Assembly: GCA_016711215.1 (NCBI GenBank)
Contig: JADJTL010000004.1
Location: 1 to 64,000, forward strand
Origin: Pseudomonadota bacterium
Lineage (GTDB): Bacteria; Myxococcota_A; Polyangia; GCA-2747355
DNA: 64,000 bases
Reading direction: 5' to 3'
The position numbers and the translations under genes are program-made. How positions within the stretch are numbered: position 1 is the first letter of the stretch; the number at the start of each line of letters is the position of its first letter. The notes under the pieces were generated by a model, which saw only the letters and a program-made list of their open reading frames with translations, was not told the DNA's origin and made no database searches. Below are positions 37,571-48,282 of this stretch, piece by piece.

Positions 37571-39214
37571 TCAGGGCCTCGCGAGCGCGCGCCGCGCGGC
37601 GGCGCCAGACGGTGGGCCATAGGCCGGACCGGCGAAGACCTGCGCGTAGACCAGGCCCTGCAGCCGCACGCTGAAGAGCGGACGCCGCCCGGTCGTGTAG
37701 CGCTGGACCTCGGCTTTCTCGACCTCACGCTGCAGCAGGCTGAGGTAGGTCACGATGTACTCGGCTTGGGCGAACTCCGCCACGTCATAGCTCAACCAGG
37801 GCCGCAAGCAGCGATGGTAGACGAAGAGGCGCAGCCGTGGCGTCGCCCGGCCGCGCCGACGCGCGTCGCCGGCGATGAACTGCGCCACCTCCTTGAGTCC
37901 CTCGCCCTGCCCGAGGGTGACGACTGCCTCCGGGTCGAGGCCAGGCAGCGTGCTCGTCCAGGCCACTGGATGCGGCCAGCTCTGCACGATGCGCCCCGTG
38001 CGAACGCCGAGCGCCAGCACCAGCGCGAGCGCCAAGAGCCAGCGCGGCACCGCGCCCAGCGCCCCGCCTCGCTCGCCACGCTGGAGGATCATCCCAGCGC
38101 CCGCCGCGGCGCATAAGGCCAGCGGCGGTATCAGTGGCAGCAGGTAGCGGTCAATGCGCTTGGGGCTGAGCACGAGGCTGCCGACGAAGGGGGCGTAGGC
38201 CAGCAGCAGCGGCCAGAGGCGGCGGTCGAGCCCCTGCGCGCGCGCGGCGCGTCGCCCAGCCCGTGAGAGCCAGCGCCCGAGCGAGGCGAGGTAGAGCAGC
38301 GCGAGGAGCAGCAGCTCGGGCGTCAGCCGGAGCAGGAGCACCGCGAGATAGAGCCCGACGCCCGCGTCGGAGGCGTGGATGCGCCCCCAGGAGAACATGT
38401 TATGGCCAGCGCCCACCAGACTCGTCGCCGCGCGGTAGACGCGCAACACGGTCGCCCGCGGCTCGACCCAGAGGGCCGGCCACAGCGCACAGGCGGTGGC
38501 GAGCGCGCAGGCGGTCAGCAGGCACAGGCCGGCGACGAGACGCCAGCGTTGGCGCACCGCGCCCGGCCGCAGGGCGGCCACGAGGAAGCTCAGGGCTACC
38601 CCGACGGCCACGCCCGCCGCGGTGATCTTCGACAGGACGGCCAGGCCGAGCAGCACCCCGGCGCCCGCTGACCAACGCAAGGAGCGCTCCCGCAAGGCGA
38701 CCGCGCTCGTCAACGCCGCGAGCCAGGTGAAGCCGGTCAAGGTCATATCGAGCTGAAAGGCGCGAGCGTGGCCGACCATAAAGGGTTCGCTGGCCAGCAG
38801 CAGCCCGACGGTTGGAGGCAACCAGGCGTGGCGCCCACCGAGCAGCCGGCCCAGCAGGAGGTAGCTCGCGCCGATGACCAGGCTGCTGAGCAGCACGAGC
38901 GGCGCCATCGCCACGACGATCGTCGCCGGGCTCAGCGGTTCTTCGAGCAGCCCGGCCAGGCGCAGCGCGCCGCCGGTCAACCACATGAAGGTCACGCCCA
39001 CGTGCTCGACCTGATAGGTCGCCGCCCAATCACGCGCAGCGAGCGCCTGCCAGAAGCTCTGAACCCACGCGTACCAGCCCCAGGGCACGTCGACGTGGAC
39101 CCAGGCGTCGAGCGTGAAGCAGCGCAGCAAGAGCGCGTAGCCAGCCAACGCTGCCGCCCAGACGAGCCGCCTGCGTCGGGCCGCGGCCGCTGCCGCGGGT
39201 GGGGAGCAAACCAT
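37571..39214 (-). CDS. GT39-type membrane glycosyltransferase
   Basis: Multi-pass membrane protein (547 residues, about ten to twelve helices) of the PMT/ArnT-like superfamily. The first loop carries DAWVHVDVPWGWYAW with acidic residues expected of the catalytic site, and DMTLTGFTWLAAL follows. The C-terminal soluble part is short. It would transfer a sugar from a polyprenyl-phosphate donor; acceptor unknown. It is read opposite to and between the histidine kinase and response regulator genes. Confidence 0.82.
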   Translation of the reverse strand: MVCSPPAAAAAARRRRLVWAAALAGYALLLRCFTLDAWVHVDVPWGWYAWVQSFWQALAARDWAATYQVEHVGVTFMWLTGGALRLAGLLEEPLSPATIVVAMAPLVLLSSLVIGASYLLLGRLLGGRHAWLPPTVGLLLASEPFMVGHARAFQLDMTLTGFTWLAALTSAVALRERSLRWSAGAGVLLGLAVLSKITAAGVAVGVALSFLVAALRPGAVRQRWRLVAGLCLLTACALATACALWPALWVEPRATVLRVYRAATSLVGAGHNMFSWGRIHASDAGVGLYLAVLLLRLTPELLLLALLYLASLGRWLSRAGRRAARAQGLDRRLWPLLLAYAPFVGSLVLSPKRIDRYLLPLIPPLALCAAAGAGMILQRGERGGALGAVPRWLLALALVLALGVRTGRIVQSWPHPVAWTSTLPGLDPEAVVTLGQGEGLKEVAQFIAGDARRRGRATPRLRLFVYHRCLRPWLSYDVAEFAQAEYIVTYLSLLQREVEKAEVQRYTTGRRPLFSVRLQGLVYAQVFAGPAYGPPSGAAARRALARP

Positions 39215-39319
39215 CGCACGTTCCTAGCGCCACGCCTCACGGCTGTAAACAGCCCCGCCTCGCGGCCCTCCCTCGCACTGGCGTTGCTCCGGTCGGGAGC
39301 TCTGGGCTAACGTCGGGCG

Positions 39320-40720
<1,401 letters not shown>

Positions 40721-40726
<6 letters not shown>

Positions 40727-40747
40727 GATACGAAACCTCAGTTTTTT
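40721..40747 (+). terminator. intrinsic terminator after the response regulator
   Basis: Stem CTGAG/CTCAG (40723-40727 with 40737-40741, extendable by weaker pairs) followed immediately by six Ts. The short stem overlaps the TGA stop. Confidence 0.6.
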
Positions 40748-40789
40748 GAGGGTGGCACCGACCGGCCGCTGGGTACTCGGAAGGGAGCG

Positions 40790-42277
40790 ATGCGAGATCA
40801 TGGGAAATCGGAAGGCGGCCAGGACGGACGCGGTGCTGGCATAGGCATTGCTTCGCACTGGTGCATGGGAATACTGCGAGCGGACGTGAGCGGGTTGAGC
40901 CGAGGCTTGCCATCGGTCGTGCCGCTCGTGCTGATCATGCTGCTCGTGCTCGTCGGCCTGCCACCGTCCACTCAGGCCCAATCGGGACGCGCATTGCCGG
41001 GTGTGCCTGCGTTGCCGGGTGTGCCTGCGTTGCCGGGTGTGCCTGCGTTGCCGGGTGTGCCTGCGTTGCCGGGTGTGCCTGCGTTGCCGGGTGTGCCTGC
41101 GTTGCCGGGTGTGCCTGCGTTGCCGGGTGTGCCTGCGTTGCCGGGTGTGATTGTCGAGCGCGAAGGGCAGCTCGATCGCCTCATCGGACACCAGCGGCTG
41201 CTCGAAGGCAGGCTCAGCGAGCAGAGCGAGCACATCGCGCGCCTCAAGCGCCAACAGCCGGGCCTGCAGCGGGACGCCCGACTCCAGGCCGCGCTGCGCG
41301 AGGCCCAGGCGATAGCCGCGCGCCTCGATGGACTGCAGCAGGGACGCGTGAAGCAGGCACGTGGCGCGCTTGAGCAAGCCTATCGGGCAGCGCTGGCGCA
41401 GCCGACGACGAGCACGATCCTGCGCGCGCGCCTGCAGCAGCGGCTGCGGCGCCTGCTGACGGCCGCGTCGAGGCCATCCACAAGGATTGTCGTCGGCGCG
41501 ACCGCCGGGCCGCTAGACGATGCGGAGGACCTGGAGACCAAGGCCGACCTGCTGCGCGACTCGGCGGATAAGGTCGAGCGCCAACTTCGCACCGTGCGCA
41601 CGCAGATCGCTGTGTTGGAGCAGCGAACCCGGCTGCAGCGTCACCAGGTGGCGGCCAACGCGGACCTCTTCATCGAGGAGGCGCCGCGCTGGGTCGCCCA
41701 GGCGCGAAGCGCGGTCTCCGCCACGAGCGTCGCCGCGGACACCTCGCCCAGGCGCGACCCCGTCAGCGCTCCGCGCGAGGTGGTCCCGGATGGGGTCGGG
41801 GCGAGCAGCGAGGCCTCTCCGACGCCCAGGGGGCCGATCAGCGTCACGACAAGCGTCCCAGGCGACGCGCCCAGCGCTTCGAACGCGCCGGCCTCCGGCC
41901 TCGGCTCGAGCGGCACCGACCTGCAGTCCGGCGGCATGCAGGCTGCCTCGGGCAGCGGCAGTGACAGGGCTGGCGGCGTTGCGCAGAGCGACCCCGGCGC
42001 TGGCGCCTCGCCGGGCGACGCCACCTCGACCGCGCCATCGTCGGCCTTCAGCGGCAGCGGCCCGGTGACGACGACCACGACCACGGTGACGCTGGCGTCG
42101 GTCCTTGACCCCGGAACCGTGCGAGCGTTGCAGCAGGCCGCGCGTTCGGGCAATCCGAGCGCCCACGCGGCGGCGCTGAGGCAAGCGGCCGAACGCCTCG
42201 AGCAGCTGGCCCGGCGGCTCAGCGCGCAGGCGCAGGGGCTGCGTCGCGACGCCATCCGCGAGCGCGCGCAGCATTAA
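40790..42277 (+). CDS. secreted coiled-coil protein with nine LPGV repeats
   Basis: An exported 495-residue protein. A hydrophobic signal core VVPLVLIMLLVLVGLP ends near AQAQ-like residues, and right after it come nine 6-residue units (ALPGVP, the last ALPGVI), then a long charged coiled coil (about residues 125-265), a Ser/Gly/Thr/Ala-rich low-complexity region and a second helical stretch at the C-terminus. The repeat block is one 18-bp DNA unit copied nine times. No family recognised. ATG 40790 gives a long pre-signal region; an ATG at 40865 would give a normal signal peptide and may be the true start. Converges with the barrel gene over a 10-bp gap. Confidence 0.65.
   Translation: MRDHGKSEGGQDGRGAGIGIASHWCMGILRADVSGLSRGLPSVVPLVLIMLLVLVGLPPSTQAQSGRALPGVPALPGVPALPGVPALPGVPALPGVPALPGVPALPGVPALPGVPALPGVIVEREGQLDRLIGHQRLLEGRLSEQSEHIARLKRQQPGLQRDARLQAALREAQAIAARLDGLQQGRVKQARGALEQAYRAALAQPTTSTILRARLQQRLRRLLTAASRPSTRIVVGATAGPLDDAEDLETKADLLRDSADKVERQLRTVRTQIAVLEQRTRLQRHQVAANADLFIEEAPRWVAQARSAVSATSVAADTSPRRDPVSAPREVVPDGVGASSEASPTPRGPISVTTSVPGDAPSASNAPASGLGSSGTDLQSGGMQAASGSGSDRAGGVAQSDPGAGASPGDATSTAPSSAFSGSGPVTTTTTTVTLASVLDPGTVRALQQAARSGNPSAHAAALRQAAERLEQLARRLSAQAQGLRRDAIRERAQH
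40991..41152 (+). repeat. 18-bp coding tandem repeat x9
   Basis: Nine head-to-tail units (GCGTTGCCGGGTGTGCCT; the first begins GCA, the last ends ATT) inside the secreted coiled-coil protein gene, encoding ALPGVP. Almost no synonymous drift between copies, which points to recent expansion. Confidence 0.97.
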
Positions 42278-42287
42278 CTGCCCGCGC

Positions 42288-43562
42288 TCAGCGCGCGTCG
42301 CTGTCAAAGGCGAAGCGCAGCGCGAGCAGCGCGGTCTGGCGCACGAAGCCCAGCCGCGTCAGCGCCGTCGTCGCCGCTATCGACTCGTTGACATAGACAG
42401 CCCATCGCGCGACCAGCGACCAGCGCGCGCTGAGCTCTCGGCCGAGATAGACGCCGAGGCGAGAGCGATTCTCCTCGTCGAGCAGCGGATTGAAGGGCTG
42501 TCCTGTTGGCTCCAGCGCCGCGCTCCTGCGGAAGCTGCTCACCTGCACCACGCTCTCCAGGCTGGCATAGACCGCCCAGATGATCGGCACGGTGAAGCGC
42601 ATGCCGACGATGTGTCGCAGGTAGCGCTGGTTGTCGCTATTCGATCCGTTGAGCTCGAGCCCATACCACCAGGCAGCGGTCGCGGGGCCCTCGTAGCCGA
42701 GCTGAAACCACAGCAGCTGGTCCCAATCGGCGCGACGCACGGAGGGATCGCGAATGCAACCACCCTGCTCGGAGGCGCGGCAGAGCGTGCGCTGGCCGCT
42801 GAACCAGCGCCGACCGAGCGTGAACGTGGCCCCCAGCGTCCAGGCGCTCGCGGCGGTCTCCGCGGCGGTCGACCAGCGCCATCGGGCCGCGACGCTGCCG
42901 AGCGGCCCGTGGAAGTCGAACTCGGCGTTCGGTTTGAAGTGCAGGCCCTGGTAGCCCGCGTCGAGCACCAGCGCCGGCCAGCCGCCGCGCTGCGCCCAGG
43001 AGGCGCGTAGCGACGCGCTTGCCAGCCGCAGATCGCGCTGGACGGTCTTCAGCGTCCCATCATCGGGCGTCGGCTGGAAGACCTCGTAGTAGCTTCCGTG
43101 CAGCCCGAGGCGCAGGCCTGCCAGGCCCCAGGAGCCGGCGAGCAGCGCCCGCTGAACGTATTCATCAGCCGCGGAGAGGGATCCGCCACGCAGGAAGAGC
43201 TTGCCGCCGCCGCTATAGCTCAGGGCCAGCGCGTGGGTCGGCGCGCCCAGCGCAAGCGCGAGGTCGCCGGAGATCCGCAGCAGGGGCGAGGCCAGCAGGC
43301 GCGAGCGATCATCGCCCGCCACGCGGAGCGCGTTGCTGTCGTACTCGGGGCCAGCCTCGGCGTTTGCGGTCCAGCGCCTCGCTGCAGCCGCGGAGCCCAT
43401 CAGGCCCGAAACGACCAGCGCAGCGCTGAGGGTGCACCCGCAGAGCCTCGTCGGGCGCGAGCGCGGCGGCAGCGCCAGCGCCGAGCGCTGAGTGCTGAGG
43501 CGAGTCAGACCAGGCACTGGTGGATTGTAGTAGAGCACGAGCCCCAGCGCGCCGCCGACCAT
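42288..43562 (-). CDS. outer-membrane beta-barrel protein, unknown function
   Basis: A 424-residue protein with an export signal (about LCGCTLSAALVVSGLMGSAAAA) preceded by a long basic N-region, then alternating strands (HALALSYSGGGKLFL, LRLGLHGSYYEV, SLVARWAVYVN) typical of a barrel and ending LALRFAF plus three residues. It starts the mature part with NAEAGPEYDSN, resembling outer-membrane proteins of the surface-exposed 'surface lipoprotein/OMP' group; no firm family. The start may lie downstream nearer the signal. It is read in the same direction as groEL but separated by its terminator. Confidence 0.6.
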   Translation of the reverse strand: MVGGALGLVLYYNPPVPGLTRLSTQRSALALPPRSRPTRLCGCTLSAALVVSGLMGSAAAARRWTANAEAGPEYDSNALRVAGDDRSRLLASPLLRISGDLALALGAPTHALALSYSGGGKLFLRGGSLSAADEYVQRALLAGSWGLAGLRLGLHGSYYEVFQPTPDDGTLKTVQRDLRLASASLRASWAQRGGWPALVLDAGYQGLHFKPNAEFDFHGPLGSVAARWRWSTAAETAASAWTLGATFTLGRRWFSGQRTLCRASEQGGCIRDPSVRRADWDQLLWFQLGYEGPATAAWWYGLELNGSNSDNQRYLRHIVGMRFTVPIIWAVYASLESVVQVSSFRRSAALEPTGQPFNPLLDEENRSRLGVYLGRELSARWSLVARWAVYVNESIAATTALTRLGFVRQTALLALRFAFDSDAR

Positions 43563-43571
43563 CGTGCGGGC

Positions 43572-43607
43572 AAAAAAAGAGCCCGCCCCCGATCGGGAGC
43601 GGGCTCT
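43572..43607 (-). terminator. strong intrinsic terminator downstream of groEL
   Basis: On the minus strand the stem AGAGCCCGC/GCGGGCTCT with a few more G-C pairs closes around GATC and is followed by a run of seven Ts. It lies 27 bp after the groEL stop. Confidence 0.92.
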
Positions 43608-43633
43608 GCGGCTTCACCGCAGCCGGGGCAGAA

Positions 43634-45256
<1,623 letters not shown>

Positions 45257-45271
45257 GTCTACCCCCCTGAC

Positions 45272-45559
45272 CTACTCAATGATGCCGAGGACTTCGTCCT
45301 CACGCAGGATGAGGTGCTCTTCGCCCTCGATCTTGATTTCCGTACCTGAGTACTTTCCGAACAACACGCGATCGCCGACCTTGACGGCCAGCGCGCGCAG
45401 CTCGCCATTCTCCAGCACTTTGCCGCCACCTACGGCTGATACCTTGCCCTCGATCGGCTTTTCCTTCGCCGTGTCGGGGATGATGATCCCGCCCTTGGTC
45501 GTCTCGTTCTCGTCGATGCGCTTGACGAGGAGCCGATCCTGAAGAGGCCGCACTTTCAT
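45272..45559 (-). CDS. groES: co-chaperonin GroES
   Basis: The 95-residue lid of GroEL: KVRPLQDRLLVKRID at the N-terminus, GGIIIPDTAKEKP (mobile loop), GGGKV and VLFGKYSGTEIKIEGEEHL. Complete and normal length. The start ATG 45559 has AGGAGG upstream. Its 5' leader of about 340 nt is exceptional in carrying two different tandem arrays. I find no CIRCE element (inverted repeat of HrcA) between promoter and start. Confidence 0.99.
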   Translation of the reverse strand: MKVRPLQDRLLVKRIDENETTKGGIIIPDTAKEKPIEGKVSAVGGGKVLENGELRALAVKVGDRVLFGKYSGTEIKIEGEEHLILREDEVLGIIE

Positions 45560-45588
45560 GAGTCTTCCTCCTTCTCTTGCTCAACTGC

Positions 45589-45636
45589 TTGCCAAGCCTC
45601 TTGCCAAGCTTCTTGCTCGGCTTCTTGCTCGGCATT
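45589..45636. repeat. 12-bp imperfect tandem repeat x4 in the groES leader
   Basis: Four 12-bp units of the pattern TTGCcaaGCctC / TTGCtcgGCttC in the groES 5' leader, beginning 30 nt upstream of the start. On the minus strand they read as repeats of AAGC(T/C)(T/C)GGCAAG-like sequence. Confidence 0.75.
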
Positions 45637-45728
45637 CTTCGGAACTGCTTGATCAACCTTGCTCAACGGGGCCGCCAGAGGGCCGGCTCGTCAGCGCTTG
45701 CCCAACCCCGCCAGCCCTGGCCCACCAC

Positions 45729-45819
45729 TACTTGCTTCGCGTACTTGCTTCGCGTACTTGCTTCGCGTACTTGCTTCGCGTACTTGCTTCGCGTACTTGC
45801 TTCGCGTACTTGCTTCGCG
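45729..45819. repeat. 13-bp perfect tandem repeat x7 in the groES leader
   Basis: Seven perfect copies of TACTTGCTTCGCG (minus strand CGCGAAGCAAGTA). It lies in the presumed transcribed leader of groES, about 90-180 nt after the predicted transcription start. It is not in a credible gene. Confidence 0.97.
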
Positions 45820-45904
45820 GAAGCGCCGGTTCGGGCGTCCCCATATCCGCTCCTGATACCCGCTCCTGCGTCGACCACCCCCTGGTCCCCCCGCAGGCGG
45901 CGCT

Positions 45905-45933
45905 GATATAAACACGCTGCCCCCCACCGTCAA
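45905..45933 (-). promoter_or_regulatory. groESL promoter (TTGACG-N17-TATATC)
   Basis: On the minus strand TTGACG (45933-45928), a 17-nt spacer and TATATC (45910-45905): a close sigma70-type match. Transcription would start near 45898, giving a 340-nt leader to groES. The spacer contains a run of Gs. No heat-shock sigma32-type box was seen. The adjacent stretch up to 46107 shows nothing else I can support. Confidence 0.75.
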
Positions 45934-46107
45934 CCCCCCCCGGATCGGTTTTTCTGCAGTTTCGGTGCAGTCGGAGCGCTGCGACGGCCGCCAGTCACGG
46001 CGCTGGCAGCGCAGCTGGAATCCCGAGACAGGGCTAAAGTTCACGACCGAGGGCGACGATGAGACAGACGGGGGGTCTTGCGCGGCGCGCAGACCAGAGG
46101 TGCCCGA

Positions 46108-46698
46108 ATGAGCCGAGCCATTGTCGCGCTCACCGCTCCGGACGAGTTCTTCCGAGAACTCATCGAGCTCGTGCTGGCGCATCACGGGTTGAGACCGCAC
46201 GACGCCACCGCGGCCTACCTGGTCCGCTTGCTCTGCGAGCTGGTCCAACGTCCCGTCGACGAAGTCGTCCGGCCACTGGCGCACGCGCTAGCCCAGAGCC
46301 GCGCGATTCCCCCCGCCAGCCGCATCGCCGAGCTCCTGCGCATCGGCGAGGACACCTTATATCTCACGAGCTTCTTCCGTCAGAACCTGCGGCGACGAAA
46401 GCTCGACGTGGCCTACTATGAGGCCCTTGGCGGCGAGGCCTACAGCCTCCTTAGCCGGCTGACCGCGCCTCCTGCGGCCCACGGATCGATGCACCTGGTG
46501 TTCGGCGAGCTATCGGAGGCCTTTCCGCGCTTCGCCGGCGTGCTCGCCGAGGTCCAGCTCCACGGGCTTCCGGCGACCGACCTCGGCGCGGTCTACGAGA
46601 CCTGGCTGGAAACGGGAAGCAAGCTGCTCGAAGCGCGTCTCCGCGATGCCGGCATGGTAGCGCTGCGCCCCCGAGGGTCACCTGACGACAAGAACTAG
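46108..46698 (+). CDS. conserved-looking protein of unknown function
   Basis: A 196-residue cytoplasmic protein beginning MSRAIVALTAPDEFFREL. Mostly helical, with YLVRLLCELVQRPVDEV, LRIGEDTLYLTSFFRQNLRRRKLDVAYYEALGGEAY and a C-terminal VYETWLETGSKLLEARL. The sequence is well mixed and not low-complexity, so it looks like a true gene, but I do not recognise the family. ATG 46108 is chosen over an ATG at 46078 as it follows AGAGGTG. It stands between the groESL leader (divergent) and hisS (same direction, 122 bp later); a perfect 6-7 bp GC-rich palindrome (46735-46753) lies in that gap. Confidence 0.7.
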   Translation: MSRAIVALTAPDEFFRELIELVLAHHGLRPHDATAAYLVRLLCELVQRPVDEVVRPLAHALAQSRAIPPASRIAELLRIGEDTLYLTSFFRQNLRRRKLDVAYYEALGGEAYSLLSRLTAPPAAHGSMHLVFGELSEAFPRFAGVLAEVQLHGLPATDLGAVYETWLETGSKLLEARLRDAGMVALRPRGSPDDKN

Positions 46699-46820
46699 CG
46701 CGCCGGGCCGGCCGTCGACCTCAACGGAGACCCCTGCCGGCTCAGCGCCGGCACCCCATTGCCATCTGCTGCGTTGTGTGGTGCCCTGCGCAGCGCCCGA
46801 GCCGGGGAGGTTGGGTCCGA

Positions 46821-48192
46821 ATGAGCCGTATCAGCACCAAGCCGCCCAGCGGCACGCGGGACTTCCTACCCACGGACCTCGCCCGCCGGCGCCATGTCGT
46901 GAGCGTGGTCGAAGCGGTCTTCGGCCGTTACGGTTTCGTCGCGCTGGAGACGCCGGCGATCGAAAACCTCTCCACCTTGCTCGGCAAGTACGGCGAGGAA
47001 GGCGATCAGCTGCTCTACCGGCTGCTGCATCGGCGCGACGCGCTGACCAGAGCGCTCGCCACCGAGGGTGTGAGCGAGGGGCAGCTCGCCGACCAGGGGC
47101 CTGCGCTACGATCTGACGGTGCCGCTCGCGCGGGTCGTCGCCGAGCACCGCGAGCTGCCACGCTTCTTCAAGCGCTACCAGATCCAACCGGTGTGGCGCG
47201 CAGACCGCCCGGGGCGCGGTCGCTTTCGCGAGTTCTACCAATGCGACGTCGACATCGTCGGCGCCGACGGTCCGGTCGCCGAGGCAGAGGTCTGCGCCGC
47301 GGCCGCCGAGGTGCTCGCTCGGCTCGGCTTCGACGACTTCGCGCTGCAGCTCAACCACCGCGAGCTCTTGCGAGCCTTGGTCAGCGCCGCCGGGATCGAC
47401 CCGTCACAAGAGGGCACGGCTCTCGTCGCGGTCGACAAGCTCGACAAGCTCGGCCGCGCCGGCGTGGAGCAGGAGCTGGTCCAGCGGGGGATCGGCAGCG
47501 CTGCTGCGCAGCGCCTGCTGGCGCTGCTCGAGGGCGCGCCCACCGCGGACAATGACGCCTGCGTCTGCTGGCTGCGGGAGCAGCTCGGGACGAGCTCCGC
47601 CGCTGCGCTAGCGCTACCGGCGCTCGATCAGCTTGCCGCGCTGCTCGAGCTGCTGGCGGCGACACCGGCCGCCGCACACGTGCGGCTCAATCCCGCCCTG
47701 GCCCGCGGGCTGAGCTACTACACGGGCCCCATCTTCGAGGTCACGCTGCGCGACCTCGCGGGCAGCGTCGGTGGCGGCGGGCGCTACGACAACCTGATCG
47801 GGATGTTTGGCAACCAGCGCATTCCCGCGGTCGGCTTCTCGCTCGGCCTCGAACGCATTCTGCTGCTGCTCGACGAGCGCGGGCTCTATCCCGCGCGGAA
47901 GACCGGACCCGAGCTGCTCCTCTGTTGGTTCGGCGTGGAGACGAGCGCCGTGGTGCGCAGCGCGCATGCCCTGCGCGCCCAGGGGCTGCAGGTGGAGGTC
48001 TACCCGCAGCCGGCCAAGCTGGCCAAGCAGCTACAATACGCCAGCGCGGCGGGGGTCGGCGCGGCAGCCGTCGCGATCCTCGGCGCCTCCGAGGCGAGCG
48101 CGGGCACGATCACCCTCAAGCAGCTCGAGTCGGGCCGGCAAGTGACAGTGCCTGAAGCCGAGGCTGCGGCCCTGCTTCGGGGCTGGACATAG
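46821..48192 (+). pseudogene. hisS: histidyl-tRNA synthetase with an apparent +1 frameshift
   Basis: HisRS charges tRNA-His and is normally essential. The first part (46821-47099) encodes PSGTRDFLPTDLARRR, motif-1 region and LATEGVSEGQLADQG in one frame; the rest, from LRYDLTVPLARV through FFKRYQIQPVWRADRPGRGRFREFYQCDVDIV (motif 2 region), GLSYYTGPIFEV and GGGGRYDNLIG, is in the +1 frame. The two join precisely if one C of GGGGCC at 47097-47102 is removed, which restores LADQG-LRYDLTVP. No other damage is visible over 457 codons, so either a sequencing or assembly error or a very recent mutation is likely. Total length and motifs are otherwise normal. ATG 46821 has GGGGAGG upstream. Confidence 0.9.
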
Positions 48193-48216
48193 CAGGCCGT
48201 CAGGACTCGATCGCTA

Positions 48217-48248
48217 GCGCGCTCTTCCGCTGGCGCGCTCTTCCGCTG
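48217..48248. repeat. 16-bp direct duplication (GCGCGCTCTTCCGCTG x2)
   Basis: Two perfect adjacent copies in the 90-bp convergent gap between hisS and topA. Confidence 0.85.
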
Positions 48249-48282
48249 TTTCGCATTTCAGCGGCCTCGTCGGGGCGGCGCT

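Noticed and set aside
45729..45819. 13-bp array considered as a CRISPR
   Set aside because: Units are directly adjacent with no unique spacers, and no cas gene is present.
45257..45933. CIRCE/HrcA operator search before groES
   Set aside because: No GCACTC-N9-GAGTGC-type inverted repeat found.
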